A stretch of 64,000 bases of DNA from Kitasatospora sp. CB01950. GTDB taxonomy: Bacteria > Actinomycetota > Actinomycetes > Streptomycetales > Streptomycetaceae. The stretch is from positions 160,731 to 224,730 of the forward strand of contig NZ_LISX01000009.1 in assembly GCF_001905465.1 (NCBI RefSeq), read 5' to 3'. The translations under genes were made by a program, and so were the position numbers. Positions 8,163 through 16,859 of this stretch are shown here, piece by piece. Under the pieces are notes generated by a model. It ran no database searches, was not told the DNA's origin, and saw only the letters and a program-made list of their open reading frames with translations. The stretch's first letter is position 1. Every line of letters begins with the position of its first letter.

Positions 8163-9755
8163 TCAGCCCCCGGCCCGCAGCGAGCGTGCCTTGATCGCGG
8201 CCCGCCGCGCCTCCTTGGCGACCTTGCGGTCCAGGTGGAGCCCGCCGACGGCCTCCAGCACCTCCGCCGTCAACGGGTGCGGCACCCGCCACATCTCGCC
8301 GAAGTAGCTCGCCGGGTTGTCGGTCACCGGAAGGTCGGCGATCACCGCCTGCAGGCGGCCGCCCTCGCCGGCGGTGAGCAGCAGCACGGCGGCCACCGAG
8401 TCGACCACCCGCCACAGCGCGACGGGGCGTTCGGCGGCGGCGACGTCCTCGCCGCGGGCGCGCAGCCACTCGCGGGCCAGGCCGCCGAGCTCGGGGTCGT
8501 CGACGGCCTCGCGGACGGCGGGGACGGCGGCGTCGCCGATCTGGTCGAGCCCCAGCGTGCTGAAGTAGCGGCGCACCGGCGACTGCACGTCGCGCCCGCG
8601 CCCGCCGGCCAGCAGCTCGTGGGCGGCGCCGGCGGCGTCCTCCCGGGCGGCCAGCCAGGCCTTCAGCTCGGGCTCGGCGAACAGGACGCCGTCCGAGGCG
8701 AGCGCGCGCAGCAGCGCGGGGCCGTCGTGGTCGGCGAGGTCGCCGACCAGCGGGGCGTCGAAGCCGTCGGCGATCAGCCACTCGCGGACGGCGTACTGGC
8801 CGAGCGGGGTCAGCCGGACGGTGCCGAAGCGGGCGGCGTCCTCGTCGGTCAGCGGCCGGCCGGGGTCGACGGCCGCGCCCTCCTCGTCGTCCTCCTCGAA
8901 CAGTTCCGGGTCGATCGGGGTGTGCTCGACCAGGCCGAGTTCCGCGAGGTCGCCGAACATCGGGTCGAGGACGACCATCAGGTCGGTGATCTCGCCGAGC
9001 ATCTCCTCGTCCGGCTCCTCGCCGTCGGGGACGACCAGCAGCGCGGCCAGCACGCCGAGCGGGGCGGTCTCCTGGCCGGGCTCGGCGAACGCGGTGGTCT
9101 CGTACAGCACGTGCAGCGCCTCGTCGAGGATCTCGGCGGCCTCGTCCCGGGCGTCCTCCACCTCGGCGAGGCCGTCGGAGTCCTCGGCGCCGGCGTTCAC
9201 GTCGCCCTCGACCACCTCCGGGTCCACCGACTCGGCCTCGGCGGCGAGCTCGCGGACCAGCTCGGCGGCCTCGAACCACAGGCCGAGCACGGCCGCCGGT
9301 TCGCCCGCCTCGACGGCCGGCAGGTCGGGGCCGGGGACGGCGATGTGGGTGCCGCCCTCGGTGGTGCCGGTCTCCACGACGCCGAGGTCGCAGGCCAGCG
9401 CCCAGGCCCGCATCGCCTCGATGACGTCTTCCTCGTCCGGGTCCTCGTAGCCCAGCATCCGGGCCGCCCGGACGCGGTCCTCGGGGCCGAGGTCGCCGTG
9501 CTCGTCGACGTCCCGGTGCGGGTCGACCCAGCGGGCCAGCGCGACCACCCGGGCGATCAGCGGGACGGCGAGCGCCGCGTCGGCGAGTTCGCGGTCCGTG
9601 GGCAGCGCGATCGGCGGGATCAGCACCGCGGTGTCGTCGGGGTCCTCGTCGCCGCTGTGCGAGCCGTACAGGTCGGCGAGGTCGTAGTCCGCGGGCAGCA
9701 GGCCCTCGGCGTCGGACGGCTGCTGCTCAGGGGTGTTACGGCTTCGTCCGGCCAT
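8163..9755 (-). CDS. Hypothetical acidic protein, 530 aa
   Basis: A 530-residue, strongly acidic soluble protein (for example PDGEEPDEEMLGEITD and FEEDDEEGAAVDP) of a type I associate with actinobacteria but cannot name. The middle contains LTPLGQYAVREWLIADG, which resembles a winged-helix-like segment; the last 100 residues are helical and basic at the very end (LDRKVAKEARRAAIKARSLRAGG). No signal peptide or membrane segment. The start MAGRSRNTPEQQ at 9755 is the first in-frame codon. It is divergent from an MFS transporter with a 362-bp gap. Confidence 0.78.
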   Translation of the reverse strand: MAGRSRNTPEQQPSDAEGLLPADYDLADLYGSHSGDEDPDDTAVLIPPIALPTDRELADAALAVPLIARVVALARWVDPHRDVDEHGDLGPEDRVRAARMLGYEDPDEEDVIEAMRAWALACDLGVVETGTTEGGTHIAVPGPDLPAVEAGEPAAVLGLWFEAAELVRELAAEAESVDPEVVEGDVNAGAEDSDGLAEVEDARDEAAEILDEALHVLYETTAFAEPGQETAPLGVLAALLVVPDGEEPDEEMLGEITDLMVVLDPMFGDLAELGLVEHTPIDPELFEEDDEEGAAVDPGRPLTDEDAARFGTVRLTPLGQYAVREWLIADGFDAPLVGDLADHDGPALLRALASDGVLFAEPELKAWLAAREDAAGAAHELLAGGRGRDVQSPVRRYFSTLGLDQIGDAAVPAVREAVDDPELGGLAREWLRARGEDVAAAERPVALWRVVDSVAAVLLLTAGEGGRLQAVIADLPVTDNPASYFGEMWRVPHPLTAEVLEAVGGLHLDRKVAKEARRAAIKARSLRAGG

Positions 9756-10117
9756 CGCGCGCGATCTCCCGCAGGTTCGTCGGAGGGCGCCGCCGCCCGG
9801 TGGGCAGCCCGACGGGCTTCGGCGGCGCGGGCCGACACGTGTGTCGGCCCGTCAACCCAGCGTATCGGCCGCCATCACCGAAACCCCGCACCGGGCGGGC
9901 GTCCGCCCGAACGAGTGGGACAGGGTGCATCCGAACGAGTCCCCGAGTGCACGTATCCTTCGGTGGGCATCGCGCACACCCCCGCGCGGGCGCCCGCGGA
10001 GCGACGAGGCTCCGAACCCCTTTCATGTGCACACCCGCACCGCTCGGGTCACGCCGCCGTGCCACCACTCCCGGCCTGGCCGCGCCCGACGGCGCCTTGC
10101 CACAGGAGACCCCTGCC
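9756..10117. promoter_or_regulatory. Divergent intergenic region with a long palindrome
   Basis: This 362-bp gap lies between the acidic protein and the MFS gene. It contains a 22-bp palindrome, GGGCCGACAC-GT-GTGTCGGCCC, at 9829-9850. Two copies of CCGAACGAGT occur about 30 bp apart near 9906 and 9932. A possible plus-strand -10, TATCCT, lies near 9954. I see no gene in it. Confidence 0.45.
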
Positions 10118-11443
10118 ATGGCGGACCTCTCCCCCGCCGGCCCCGGCCTGAGCACCGCTCAGTACGCCGGCCGCCGACTGTCGGAGGCCCTGCTTCCTCT
10201 GGAACTCGCGCCCCGCAAGCAGCTCCAGCTCTCCGCGATCAGCCGCTGGAACGCGCTGCGCGGCATCCGCGTCGGCCTGGTCGCCGCCGCCCTGCTGCTG
10301 ATGCTGATCGGCGCCAACCTGGTCACCCCGCTCTACCCGGCGCTCCAGGTACGGCTCGGTCTGACCCCGCTCGACACCACGGTCCTGTTCACGGTCTACG
10401 TGTTCGCCCTGGTCCCGGTGCTGGCCGCGGTCGGCCACTGGTCGGACCACCTGGGCCGGCGCGCCATGATCCTCCCCGCGGTGGCGCTCTCCGCCGCCGG
10501 CGACGCGGTCTTCGCCACCGCCGACTCGTTCTGGCAGCTGGCCGCCGGACGCGCCGTCCAGGGCATCGCCGTCGGCCTCTCCACCGGTGCGGCCGGCGCC
10601 GCCCTCGGCGACCTGCTGCCCGACCGGCCCACCCTGGCCGCCAAGCTCACCCTGGCCTGCTCGGCGGGCGGCGTCGCCCTCGGCCCGCTGGTCGGCGCGG
10701 CCGCCGCCAGCGGCGCCAACCCGCTGCCCGGCCTCTTCCTCACCCACGCCGTCGCGCTGCTCGCCCTGTGCGTGCCGCTCGCCCTGGTGCACCCGCGGAT
10801 GCCCGGCTCGGTCCGCCCGCCGGCCTCCGCGCCGCGCATCACCACCCCCGCCCACCTGCGCCCGCAGCGCCTGCGGCTGCCCCGCTCCGGACGCCGCGAG
10901 TTCCTGCTCGCCTCCGGCGCCGGCTTCGTCTCGTACGCGGTCTTCGGGGTCTACCTGGCCCTCGCCCCCGCATTCGCCGGGACGCTCCTGCACACCGAGT
11001 CCCGGATGGCGGGCGCCGCCGTCGCGGCCCTCCTGCTCGGCTCCTCGGCGCTCGCCCAGCTGGTCGTCCCGCCGACCTCGGACCGGGTCGTCGTCGCCGC
11101 CGGCCTCACCGGTCTCGCCGCCGGCCTCGGCCTGCTCACCGCGGCCGCCGCCACCGGCACCCCCGCGCTCCTGTTCGTCGGCAGCGTCCTCGCCGGCGTC
11201 TCCCAGGGCATCGCCTTCCGCTCCCTGTTCACCACCGCCGTCGCCGCCCTCGACCCCGCCCGCCGCGGCAGCGAACTCTCCGCCCTCTGGGTGATCGTCT
11301 ACCTCGGCTCCTCCGCCCCCATCATCGCCGTCGGCGCCCTCACCCGCGCCTACGGCCTGCTCCCCGCCGTCACCGCCTTCGCCGTCCTCGCCGCCACCGC
11401 CTCGCTGGCCCTGGCCGCCGCCGTCCTGCGCCGCAAGCGCTGA
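10118..11443 (+). CDS. MFS transporter (DHA1-like, 12 TM)
   Basis: A 441-residue major facilitator, probably an inner-membrane drug or metabolite exporter. A 45-residue hydrophilic N-terminus is followed by about 12 hydrophobic helices; GHWSDHLGRR after the second helix is the MFS loop 2-3 signature and RAVQGIAVGLSTGAAGAALG matches the fourth-helix pattern of efflux subfamilies. The ATG at 10118 follows ACAGGAG at 7-8 nt spacing; the frame extends further left but without family similarity. Substrate unknown. No adjacent TetR/MarR regulator. It is divergent from the acidic 530-aa gene and ends at a terminator facing the lectin gene. Confidence 0.88.
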   Translation: MADLSPAGPGLSTAQYAGRRLSEALLPLELAPRKQLQLSAISRWNALRGIRVGLVAAALLLMLIGANLVTPLYPALQVRLGLTPLDTTVLFTVYVFALVPVLAAVGHWSDHLGRRAMILPAVALSAAGDAVFATADSFWQLAAGRAVQGIAVGLSTGAAGAALGDLLPDRPTLAAKLTLACSAGGVALGPLVGAAAASGANPLPGLFLTHAVALLALCVPLALVHPRMPGSVRPPASAPRITTPAHLRPQRLRLPRSGRREFLLASGAGFVSYAVFGVYLALAPAFAGTLLHTESRMAGAAVAALLLGSSALAQLVVPPTSDRVVVAAGLTGLAAGLGLLTAAAATGTPALLFVGSVLAGVSQGIAFRSLFTTAVAALDPARRGSELSALWVIVYLGSSAPIIAVGALTRAYGLLPAVTAFAVLAATASLALAAAVLRRKR

Positions 11444-11456
11444 CCGCCCGCGCTCC

Positions 11457-11494
11457 TGACGCCCCGCAGGCCCTTCACGGCCGGTGGGGCGTCA
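11457..11494. terminator. Bidirectional hairpin terminator
   Basis: TGACGCCCC pairs with GGGGCGTCA between the convergent MFS and lectin genes. The right arm overlaps the stop codon of the lectin gene. Confidence 0.65.
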
Positions 11495-12259
11495 GATCTT
11501 CCAGGCCATGTTCGACATGGTCGAGTCGCAGTCCCACTGCTGGACGGTGGCGCCGTCGTCCAGGTCCGAGTCCTCCACCTCCAGGCACTTGCCGCTGCGG
11601 TGGTTGACCAGCATCCGGTTGCCGGTGCCGCCGCGCAGGTCCCAGTGCTGCCCGGCGCCGCCGTTGCAGGCCCACTGCTGGGCGTGGATGCCGTCGTCCA
11701 TGCCGGGGCCCGGGATCTCCAGGCACTTGCCGCTGTTGACGTTGCGGATCTCCCAGCTGTCCCCGACCCAGTGCAGCACCCACTGCTGCGTGGGGATGCC
11801 GTCGTAGGTCCACTGCTGGGCGCGGCCGCCGTCCTCGGTCACGGAGTCCTCGATCTCCAACGACATGCCGCTGTTGGCGTTGAGGATGCCGCCGCTGATG
11901 TCGGCGGGCGCCTGCGTGGCAGGCGCGGTGGGAGTATCGGCAGCCGCGGACGGCGTGGCGGCCGAAGTGGCGGGGCCGCCCGGGGCGGTCGCCGGGGCGG
12001 AGACGGTGCCCGAGGGCTGCGGGGCGAGGGACGGGCGCACCGCCCCGTCCGCGGGCGAGGCGCTCGTCCCGCCCGCGGCCTTCGGCGCCCGCGTCCCGCC
12101 GGTCAGCGCCGTCACCGCGACGGTCCCCCCGCCGATCAGCACCACGGCCCCCACGGCGGCCCCGATCTGCCGCACGCGTCTGCGCCGCCGGGTCTCCCGC
12201 TCGTGCTCGTTCGCCAGTTCGGCCCAGTCCGGTTCGCCGCCGCCCGCCCCAAAAGTCAT
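11492..12259 (-). CDS. Membrane-anchored ricin B-type lectin domain protein
   Basis: A 255-residue type II membrane protein. Residues 1-30 are cytoplasmic and basic (ERETRRRRRVRQ), followed by one transmembrane helix (IGAAVGAVVLIGGGTVAVTAL), then an Ala/Pro/Thr/Ser-rich wall-spanning linker to about residue 120. The C-terminal 130 residues form a beta-trefoil with repeated SGKCLEI/SGKCLEVE and QQW (QxW) motifs (QQWTYDG, QQWVLHW, QQWACNG, QQWDCDS). It would display a carbohydrate-binding module outside the cell; no catalytic domain is attached. The ATG at 12259 (MTFGAGGGEPDW) avoids an unlikely 49-residue basic extension. Confidence 0.85.
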   Translation of the reverse strand: MTFGAGGGEPDWAELANEHERETRRRRRVRQIGAAVGAVVLIGGGTVAVTALTGGTRAPKAAGGTSASPADGAVRPSLAPQPSGTVSAPATAPGGPATSAATPSAAADTPTAPATQAPADISGGILNANSGMSLEIEDSVTEDGGRAQQWTYDGIPTQQWVLHWVGDSWEIRNVNSGKCLEIPGPGMDDGIHAQQWACNGGAGQHWDLRGGTGNRMLVNHRSGKCLEVEDSDLDDGATVQQWDCDSTMSNMAWKI

Positions 12260-12292
12260 GGGTCCGGATTCTAGAACCCGGAGACGCCAAGA

Positions 12293-12320
12293 GGGGCGGG
12301 ATCCGTGCGGATCCCGCCCC
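12293..12320. terminator. Terminator of the suf operon
   Basis: GGGGCGGGATCC pairs with GGATCCCGCCCC around a GTGC tetraloop, a perfect 12-bp stem 20 bp beyond the sufT stop codon. Confidence 0.8.
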
Positions 12321-12339
12321 TTCGAACCGTCCGGGTCGA

Positions 12340-12729
12340 TCAGACGTTGAAGCCGAGCGCGCGCAGCTGGTCGCGGCCCTCGTCGGTGATCTTGTCGGGG
12401 CCCCACGGCGGCATCCAGACCCAGTTGATCCGCAGGTCCTTGACCAGGCCGTCGGTGGCGGTGCGGGCCTGGTCCTCGATGACGTCGGTGAGGGGGCAGG
12501 CCGCGGAGGTCAGCGTCATGTCGACGGTGGCGGTGTCGTCCTCGTCGATGTGCAGGCCGTAGATCAGGCCCAGGTTGACGACGTCGATGCCCAGCTCGGG
12601 GTCGACGACGTCCATCAGGGCCTCCATGAGGTCCTCGGTGGAGACGGTCCCGGCGGTGGTGAACGCACCGGGGCTGTCGGACACCGCGACCTCGGCCGGG
12701 GCGGCCTCGGGGGTCTCGTTCTCGCTCAT
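12340..12729 (-). CDS. sufT: SufT / MIP18 (DUF59) family Fe-S assembly protein
   Basis: A 129-residue protein of the DUF59/MIP18 family, which helps Fe-S cluster maturation and delivery. Diagnostic motifs are DVVDPELGIDVVNLGLIYGL and TLTSAACPLTDVIEDQAR, with the conserved cysteine in AACPL; a 35-residue acidic N-terminal extension precedes the domain. It is the last gene of the suf operon, 23 bp after sufU, and is followed by a perfect terminator hairpin. Confidence 0.93.
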   Translation of the reverse strand: MSENETPEAAPAEVAVSDSPGAFTTAGTVSTEDLMEALMDVVDPELGIDVVNLGLIYGLHIDEDDTATVDMTLTSAACPLTDVIEDQARTATDGLVKDLRINWVWMPPWGPDKITDEGRDQLRALGFNV

Positions 12730-12752
12730 GAATTCAGTGTCCTAACGGGACG

Positions 12753-13205
12753 TCAGTCGGAAATCTCGGGGTGGCCGGCCAGCGCCTTGGCGGTGGCGTC
12801 CTTCCAGGCCATCCAGCCGAGCAGGGCGCACTTGACCCGGGCCGGGTACTTGGAGACCCCGGCGAAGGCGACGGCGTCCTCCAGGATCTCCTCGTCGCCC
12901 TCGGACTGGCCCTTGCTCTGCATCAGTTCCAGGAACGCCTCCTGGACCTGCTGGGCCTCGCCCACCGTCTTGCCGACCACCAGGTCGTTGAGCACGGAGG
13001 CGGAGGCCTGGCTGATCGAGCAGCCCTGCGACTCGTAGGAGACGTCCGCGACGACCGCGCCGTCGAGCTTCACCCGCAGGGTGATCTCGTCGCCGCAGGT
13101 CGGGTTGACGTGGTGCACCTCGGCGTCGCCGTCCCGCAGCCCCTTGCCGTGGGGGTTGCGGTAGTGGTCCAGGATGATCTCCTGGTACATCGAGTCGAGC
13201 TTCAT
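12753..13205 (-). CDS. sufU: SufU, Zn-dependent sulfur acceptor/scaffold
   Basis: A 150-residue IscU-like protein that takes persulfide sulfur from SufS. The zinc/sulfur ligands are visible: NPTCGDEI (Cys and Asp), ESQGCSIS and VKCALLGW. The 18-20 residue insertion between the second and third cysteines (QSKGQSEGDEEILED) is typical of SufU as opposed to IscU. The ATG at 13205 is preferred because GAGGTGG lies 4-5 nt upstream; a GTG at 13214 is possible. It starts 10 bp after sufS. Confidence 0.95.
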   Translation of the reverse strand: MKLDSMYQEIILDHYRNPHGKGLRDGDAEVHHVNPTCGDEITLRVKLDGAVVADVSYESQGCSISQASASVLNDLVVGKTVGEAQQVQEAFLELMQSKGQSEGDEEILEDAVAFAGVSKYPARVKCALLGWMAWKDATAKALAGHPEISD

Positions 13206-13215
13206 GGCAGCCACC

Positions 13216-14478
13216 TCAGCCGAAGAAGTTGCGGACGTGGTGGAGGCCGTCGATCAGCGCGTCCACCTCGCCGGGCGTGGAGTACAGATAGAACGACGCC
13301 CTGGTGGTCGCCGGAATTCCGTACCGCAGGCAGACCGGCCGTGCGCAGTGGTGGCCGACCCGGACGGCGATGCCCTGCTCGTCGAGGACCTGGCCGACGT
13401 CGTGCGGGTGGATGTCGCCCAGCGTGAACGAGATCGCCGCACCGCGGTCGACGGCCGTACGCGGGCCGATGATCCGCAGGTCGGGCACCTCGGCGAGGCG
13501 CTCGATCGCGTACGCGGTGATCGCGTGCTCGTGCGCGGCCACCTTGTCCATGCCGATCGCCGACAGGTAGTCGATGGCGGCGCCCAGGCCGACGGCCTGC
13601 GCGATCGGCGGGGTACCGGCCTCGAACTTGTGCGGCGCGGGCGCGTAGGTGGACGAGCCCATGGTGACGGTCTCGATCATCTCGCCGCCGCCGAGGAACG
13701 GCGGGAGGTCCTCCAGCAGTTCCTGGCGGCCCCACAGCACGCCGATGCCGGTCGGGGCGAGCATCTTGTGGCCGGTGAAGGCGACGAAGTCGGCCTCCAG
13801 CGCCTGCACGTCGAGGACGGCGTGCGGGGCGGCCTGCGAGGCGTCGATGGCGACCAGCGCGCCGACCGACTGGGCCTTGCGGACGATGGTCTCCACCGGG
13901 TTGACGGTGCCCAGCAGGTTGGACACCAGCGTGACGGAGACGATCTTCGTCTTCTCGGTGATCAGCTCGTCGATGTTGGACAGGTCGAGCCGGCCCTCGT
14001 CGGTGAGCCCGAACCACTTCAGCTTCGCGCCGGTGCGCTGCGCGAGCAGCTGCCACGGAACGATGTTGGAGTGGTGCTCCATCTCGGTGATCACGATCTC
14101 CGAGTCGGCGTCCACCCGGTACGGCTCGTCGGCCCAACCCAGCATGTTGGCAACGAGGTTGAGCGACTCCGAGGCGTTCTTGGTGAAGATCACCTCGTTC
14201 CGGCTGGGCGCGTTGATGAACGCCGCGACCTTGTCCCGGGCGCCCTCGTACAGCGCGGTCGCCTCCTCGGCGAGCACGTGCACGCCGCGGTGGACGTTGG
14301 AGTTGTGCTGCTCGTAGTAGGCGTTCAGCGCGTCCAGGACCTGGCGCGGCTTCTGCGAGGTCGCCGCGTTGTCCAGGTACACCAGCGGCTTGCCGTCGTG
14401 CAGCACCCGCGACAGGACGGGGAAGTCCTTGCGGATCGCGTCGGTGTCCAGGAGTCCGGTCAGATGGGAGTGGGTCAC
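13216..14478 (-). CDS. sufS: SufS cysteine desulfurase
   Basis: PLP enzyme that removes sulfur from cysteine for Fe-S assembly. The 420-residue class V aminotransferase has the PLP lysine in FTGHKMLAPTGIGVLWG, the HHSNIVPWQ motif, and the catalytic persulfide cysteine in VGHHCARPVCLRYG. The start is GTG at 14478, overlapping the sufC stop by 4 bp (GTGA), so translation is probably coupled. The shorter lobe around the active cysteine fits the SufS (group II) type that works with SufU. Confidence 0.97.
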   Translation of the reverse strand: MTHSHLTGLLDTDAIRKDFPVLSRVLHDGKPLVYLDNAATSQKPRQVLDALNAYYEQHNSNVHRGVHVLAEEATALYEGARDKVAAFINAPSRNEVIFTKNASESLNLVANMLGWADEPYRVDADSEIVITEMEHHSNIVPWQLLAQRTGAKLKWFGLTDEGRLDLSNIDELITEKTKIVSVTLVSNLLGTVNPVETIVRKAQSVGALVAIDASQAAPHAVLDVQALEADFVAFTGHKMLAPTGIGVLWGRQELLEDLPPFLGGGEMIETVTMGSSTYAPAPHKFEAGTPPIAQAVGLGAAIDYLSAIGMDKVAAHEHAITAYAIERLAEVPDLRIIGPRTAVDRGAAISFTLGDIHPHDVGQVLDEQGIAVRVGHHCARPVCLRYGIPATTRASFYLYSTPGEVDALIDGLHHVRNFFG

Positions 14479-15239
14479 TCGGAAGCGCCGCCCTTCACGT
14501 AGCTCTCGTAGCCCTCTTCCTCCAGCTTGTCGGCGAGCTCGGCGCCGCCGGACTCGACGATCCGGCCGCCCGCGAAGACATGCACGTAGTCGGGCTGGAT
14601 GTAGCGCAGGATGCGGGTGTAGTGGGTGACCAGCAGGGTGCCGACCTCGCCGGTGGAGCGGACCCGGTTGATGCCCTCGGAGACGATCCGCAGCGCGTCG
14701 ACGTCGAGGCCGGAGTCGGTCTCGTCGAGGATCGCGATCTTCGGCTTGAGCAGCTCCAGCTGGAGGATCTCGTGGCGCTTCTTCTCACCGCCGGAGAAGC
14801 CCTCGTTGACGTTGCGCTCGGCGAACGCCGGGTCCATCTGCAGGGCGGCCATCGCCTCCTTGACCTCCTTGACCCACAGCCGCAGCTTGGGGGCCTCGCC
14901 GCGGACGGCGGTGGCGGCGGTGCGCAGGAAGTTGGAGACCGAGACGCCGGGGACCTCGACCGGGTACTGCATGGCCAGGAACACGCCGGCCCGGGCGCGC
15001 TCGTCGACCGACATCTCCAGCACGTCCTCGCCGTCCAGCAGCACCTCACCACCGGTGACGGTGTACTTCGGGTGGCCGGCCAGCGAGTAGGCCAGGGTGG
15101 ACTTGCCGGAGCCGTTCGGACCCATGATCGCGTGGGTCTCGCCCTGCTTGACCGTCAGGTCGACGCCCTTGAGGATCTGGCGCGGGCCGCCCTCGGCGTT
15201 GACGGAGACGTGCAGGTCACGGATTTCAAGCGTTGCCAT
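14475..15239 (-). CDS. sufC: SufC, Fe-S assembly ATPase
   Basis: A 254-residue cytosolic ABC-type ATPase that drives the SufBCD scaffold. Visible motifs: Walker A GPNGSGKSTLAYSLAGH, signature FSGGEKKRHEILQ, Walker B ILDETDSGLDVDAL (the SufC-specific DETDSGLD) and the H-loop VTHYTRIL. The ATG at 15239 (MATLEIRDLHV) matches family starts; a longer in-frame extension is unlikely. It is placed between the Rieske gene and sufS. Confidence 0.97.
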   Translation of the reverse strand: MATLEIRDLHVSVNAEGGPRQILKGVDLTVKQGETHAIMGPNGSGKSTLAYSLAGHPKYTVTGGEVLLDGEDVLEMSVDERARAGVFLAMQYPVEVPGVSVSNFLRTAATAVRGEAPKLRLWVKEVKEAMAALQMDPAFAERNVNEGFSGGEKKRHEILQLELLKPKIAILDETDSGLDVDALRIVSEGINRVRSTGEVGTLLVTHYTRILRYIQPDYVHVFAGGRIVESGGAELADKLEEEGYESYVKGGASE

Positions 15240-15246
15240 GGGGTAC

Positions 15247-15570
15247 TCAGTTCTCCTGGTTGACGGAGACGAGCACATCGTCCCCTTCGATCTTTACGGG
15301 GTAGACGGCGACCGGCCTGGTCGCGGGCAGCCCGGACGGCTTTCCGGTGCGCAGGTCGAAGCTGGAGCCGTGCAGCCAGCACTCGATCATGCAGTCCTCG
15401 ACCTCGCCCTCGGAGAGCGAGACGTTGGCGTGCGAGCAGATGTCGTTGATCGCGAACACGCCCTCGTCGGTGCGGACGATCGTCACCGGGACGCCGTTCA
15501 GCTCGACCTTCTTGGGCACGTCCTCCTGCAGCACGCTCAGCGCGCAGGCACGCACATAACCGGCGCTCAT
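15247..15570 (-). CDS. Rieske-type [2Fe-2S] ferredoxin in the suf operon
   Basis: A 107-residue small Rieske ferredoxin of the bacterial non-heme (NirD/biphenyl dioxygenase ferredoxin) type. Cluster ligands are in CSHANVSLSEG and CWLHGSSFDLRTG, and the C-terminus ends in a typical YPVKIEGDDVLVSV strand. The ATG at 15570 overlaps the sufD stop (ATGA). A Rieske protein between sufD and sufC is the standard actinobacterial arrangement; its exact role (electron supply or cluster carrier) is not settled. Confidence 0.93.
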   Translation of the reverse strand: MSAGYVRACALSVLQEDVPKKVELNGVPVTIVRTDEGVFAINDICSHANVSLSEGEVEDCMIECWLHGSSFDLRTGKPSGLPATRPVAVYPVKIEGDDVLVSVNQEN

Positions 15571-16799
15571 GCGACCGTCGCTTCCAGCTCGGCCTCGATC
15601 TTCGTCAGCAGGCGGTCCTGGATCTCGGCGACGCCGATCTGCTGGACCAGCTCGGCGAAGAAGCCGCGCACCACCAGGCGACGGGCCTCGTCGGCCGGGA
15701 TGCCGCGGGACTGCAGGTAGAACAGCTGCTCGTCGTCGAAGCGGCCGGTCGCGGAGGCGTGGCCGGCGCCGACGATCTCGCCGGTCTCGATCTCCAGGTT
15801 GGGGACCGAGTCGACCCGGGCGCCGTCGGTGAGCACCAGGTTGCGGTTGAGCTCGTAGGTGTCGGTGCCGACCGCGGCCGCGCGGATCAGCACGTCGCCG
15901 ATCCACACCGCGTGCGCGTCCTCGCCCTGCAGCGCGCCCTTGTAGGCGACGTTGGAGCGGCAGTGCGGGGTGTCGTGGTCGATGATCAGGCGGTGCTCCA
16001 GGTGCTGGCCCGCGTCGGCGAAGTACAGGCCGAACAGCTCGGCCTCGCCGCCGGGGCCCGCGTAGGAGACCCGCGGGTGCAGGCGCACCACGTCGCCGCC
16101 GAAGGTGACCACCACGGACTTGAAGGTGGCGTCCCGGCCGACCAGCGCGTTGTGCTGGGCGGCGTGCACCGCGTCCCGCTCCCAGTCCTGGACGGAGACG
16201 AAGGTCAGCTTCGCGCCGTCGCCGACCAGCAGGTCGACGTTGGCGGCGCGGGTGCCGGTGCCGGTGTGGTTCAGCACCACGACCGCCTCGGCGAACGGCT
16301 TGACCTCGATCACCACGTGGGCGAAGCGGACCCCGCCCTCGCCGTGCACGTCGATCCGGACCGGCTCGGTCAGCACCGTCTCCTTGGGGACGGTCACCAC
16401 CAGGGCCTGCTCGAAGGCGCTGAACGCCTGCGCGGCGATTCGGTCCACCGGGGTGCCGGCCTTGCCGAGGCGGGCGTCGTCGCGCCCGACCAGCTCGGAG
16501 GTCACGCCCTCCGGCAGGCCCAGCTCGATCTTGTCCTCACCGCGGACGGAGTCAAGGGCGGTGCCGTCGTGCAGGCCGCCGAGGCGGTGCATCGGCGTGA
16601 AGCGCCAGTCCTCCTCGCGGCCGGTCGGCACCGGGAAGTCGTTGACGTCGAAGGACGGCTTGACGGCGACCCGGGCGTCGATCGGCTGCCGGACGCTCTC
16701 GCGGCCGGTGCCCGGACCGGCGAGCTGCGTGCCGGCGCCGGCGGTGCCCACCTCGATCGAACCGGCGGTGGTGGAGCCGGGGGTGTTCTGCTCAGCCAT
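15567..16799 (-). CDS. sufD: SufD, Fe-S cluster assembly protein
   Basis: A 410-residue partner of SufB in the SufBC2D scaffold. Family features: TGREEDWRFTPMHRL near residue 60, a beta-helix core, LYFADAGQHLEHRLIIDHD and the C-terminal DEQLFYLQSRGIPADEARRL block shared with SufB. An N-terminal 45-residue Gly/Thr-rich extension is poorly conserved. The gene starts 60 bp after sufB and overlaps the Rieske gene by 4 bp. Confidence 0.96.
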   Translation of the reverse strand: MAEQNTPGSTTAGSIEVGTAGAGTQLAGPGTGRESVRQPIDARVAVKPSFDVNDFPVPTGREEDWRFTPMHRLGGLHDGTALDSVRGEDKIELGLPEGVTSELVGRDDARLGKAGTPVDRIAAQAFSAFEQALVVTVPKETVLTEPVRIDVHGEGGVRFAHVVIEVKPFAEAVVVLNHTGTGTRAANVDLLVGDGAKLTFVSVQDWERDAVHAAQHNALVGRDATFKSVVVTFGGDVVRLHPRVSYAGPGGEAELFGLYFADAGQHLEHRLIIDHDTPHCRSNVAYKGALQGEDAHAVWIGDVLIRAAAVGTDTYELNRNLVLTDGARVDSVPNLEIETGEIVGAGHASATGRFDDEQLFYLQSRGIPADEARRLVVRGFFAELVQQIGVAEIQDRLLTKIEAELEATVA

Positions 16800-16859
16800 G
16801 GCTGTTCGTGTTGCTCTCTTTCGGAAATGGTCGACGGACGGGCGGGGGCTGACGGTACG

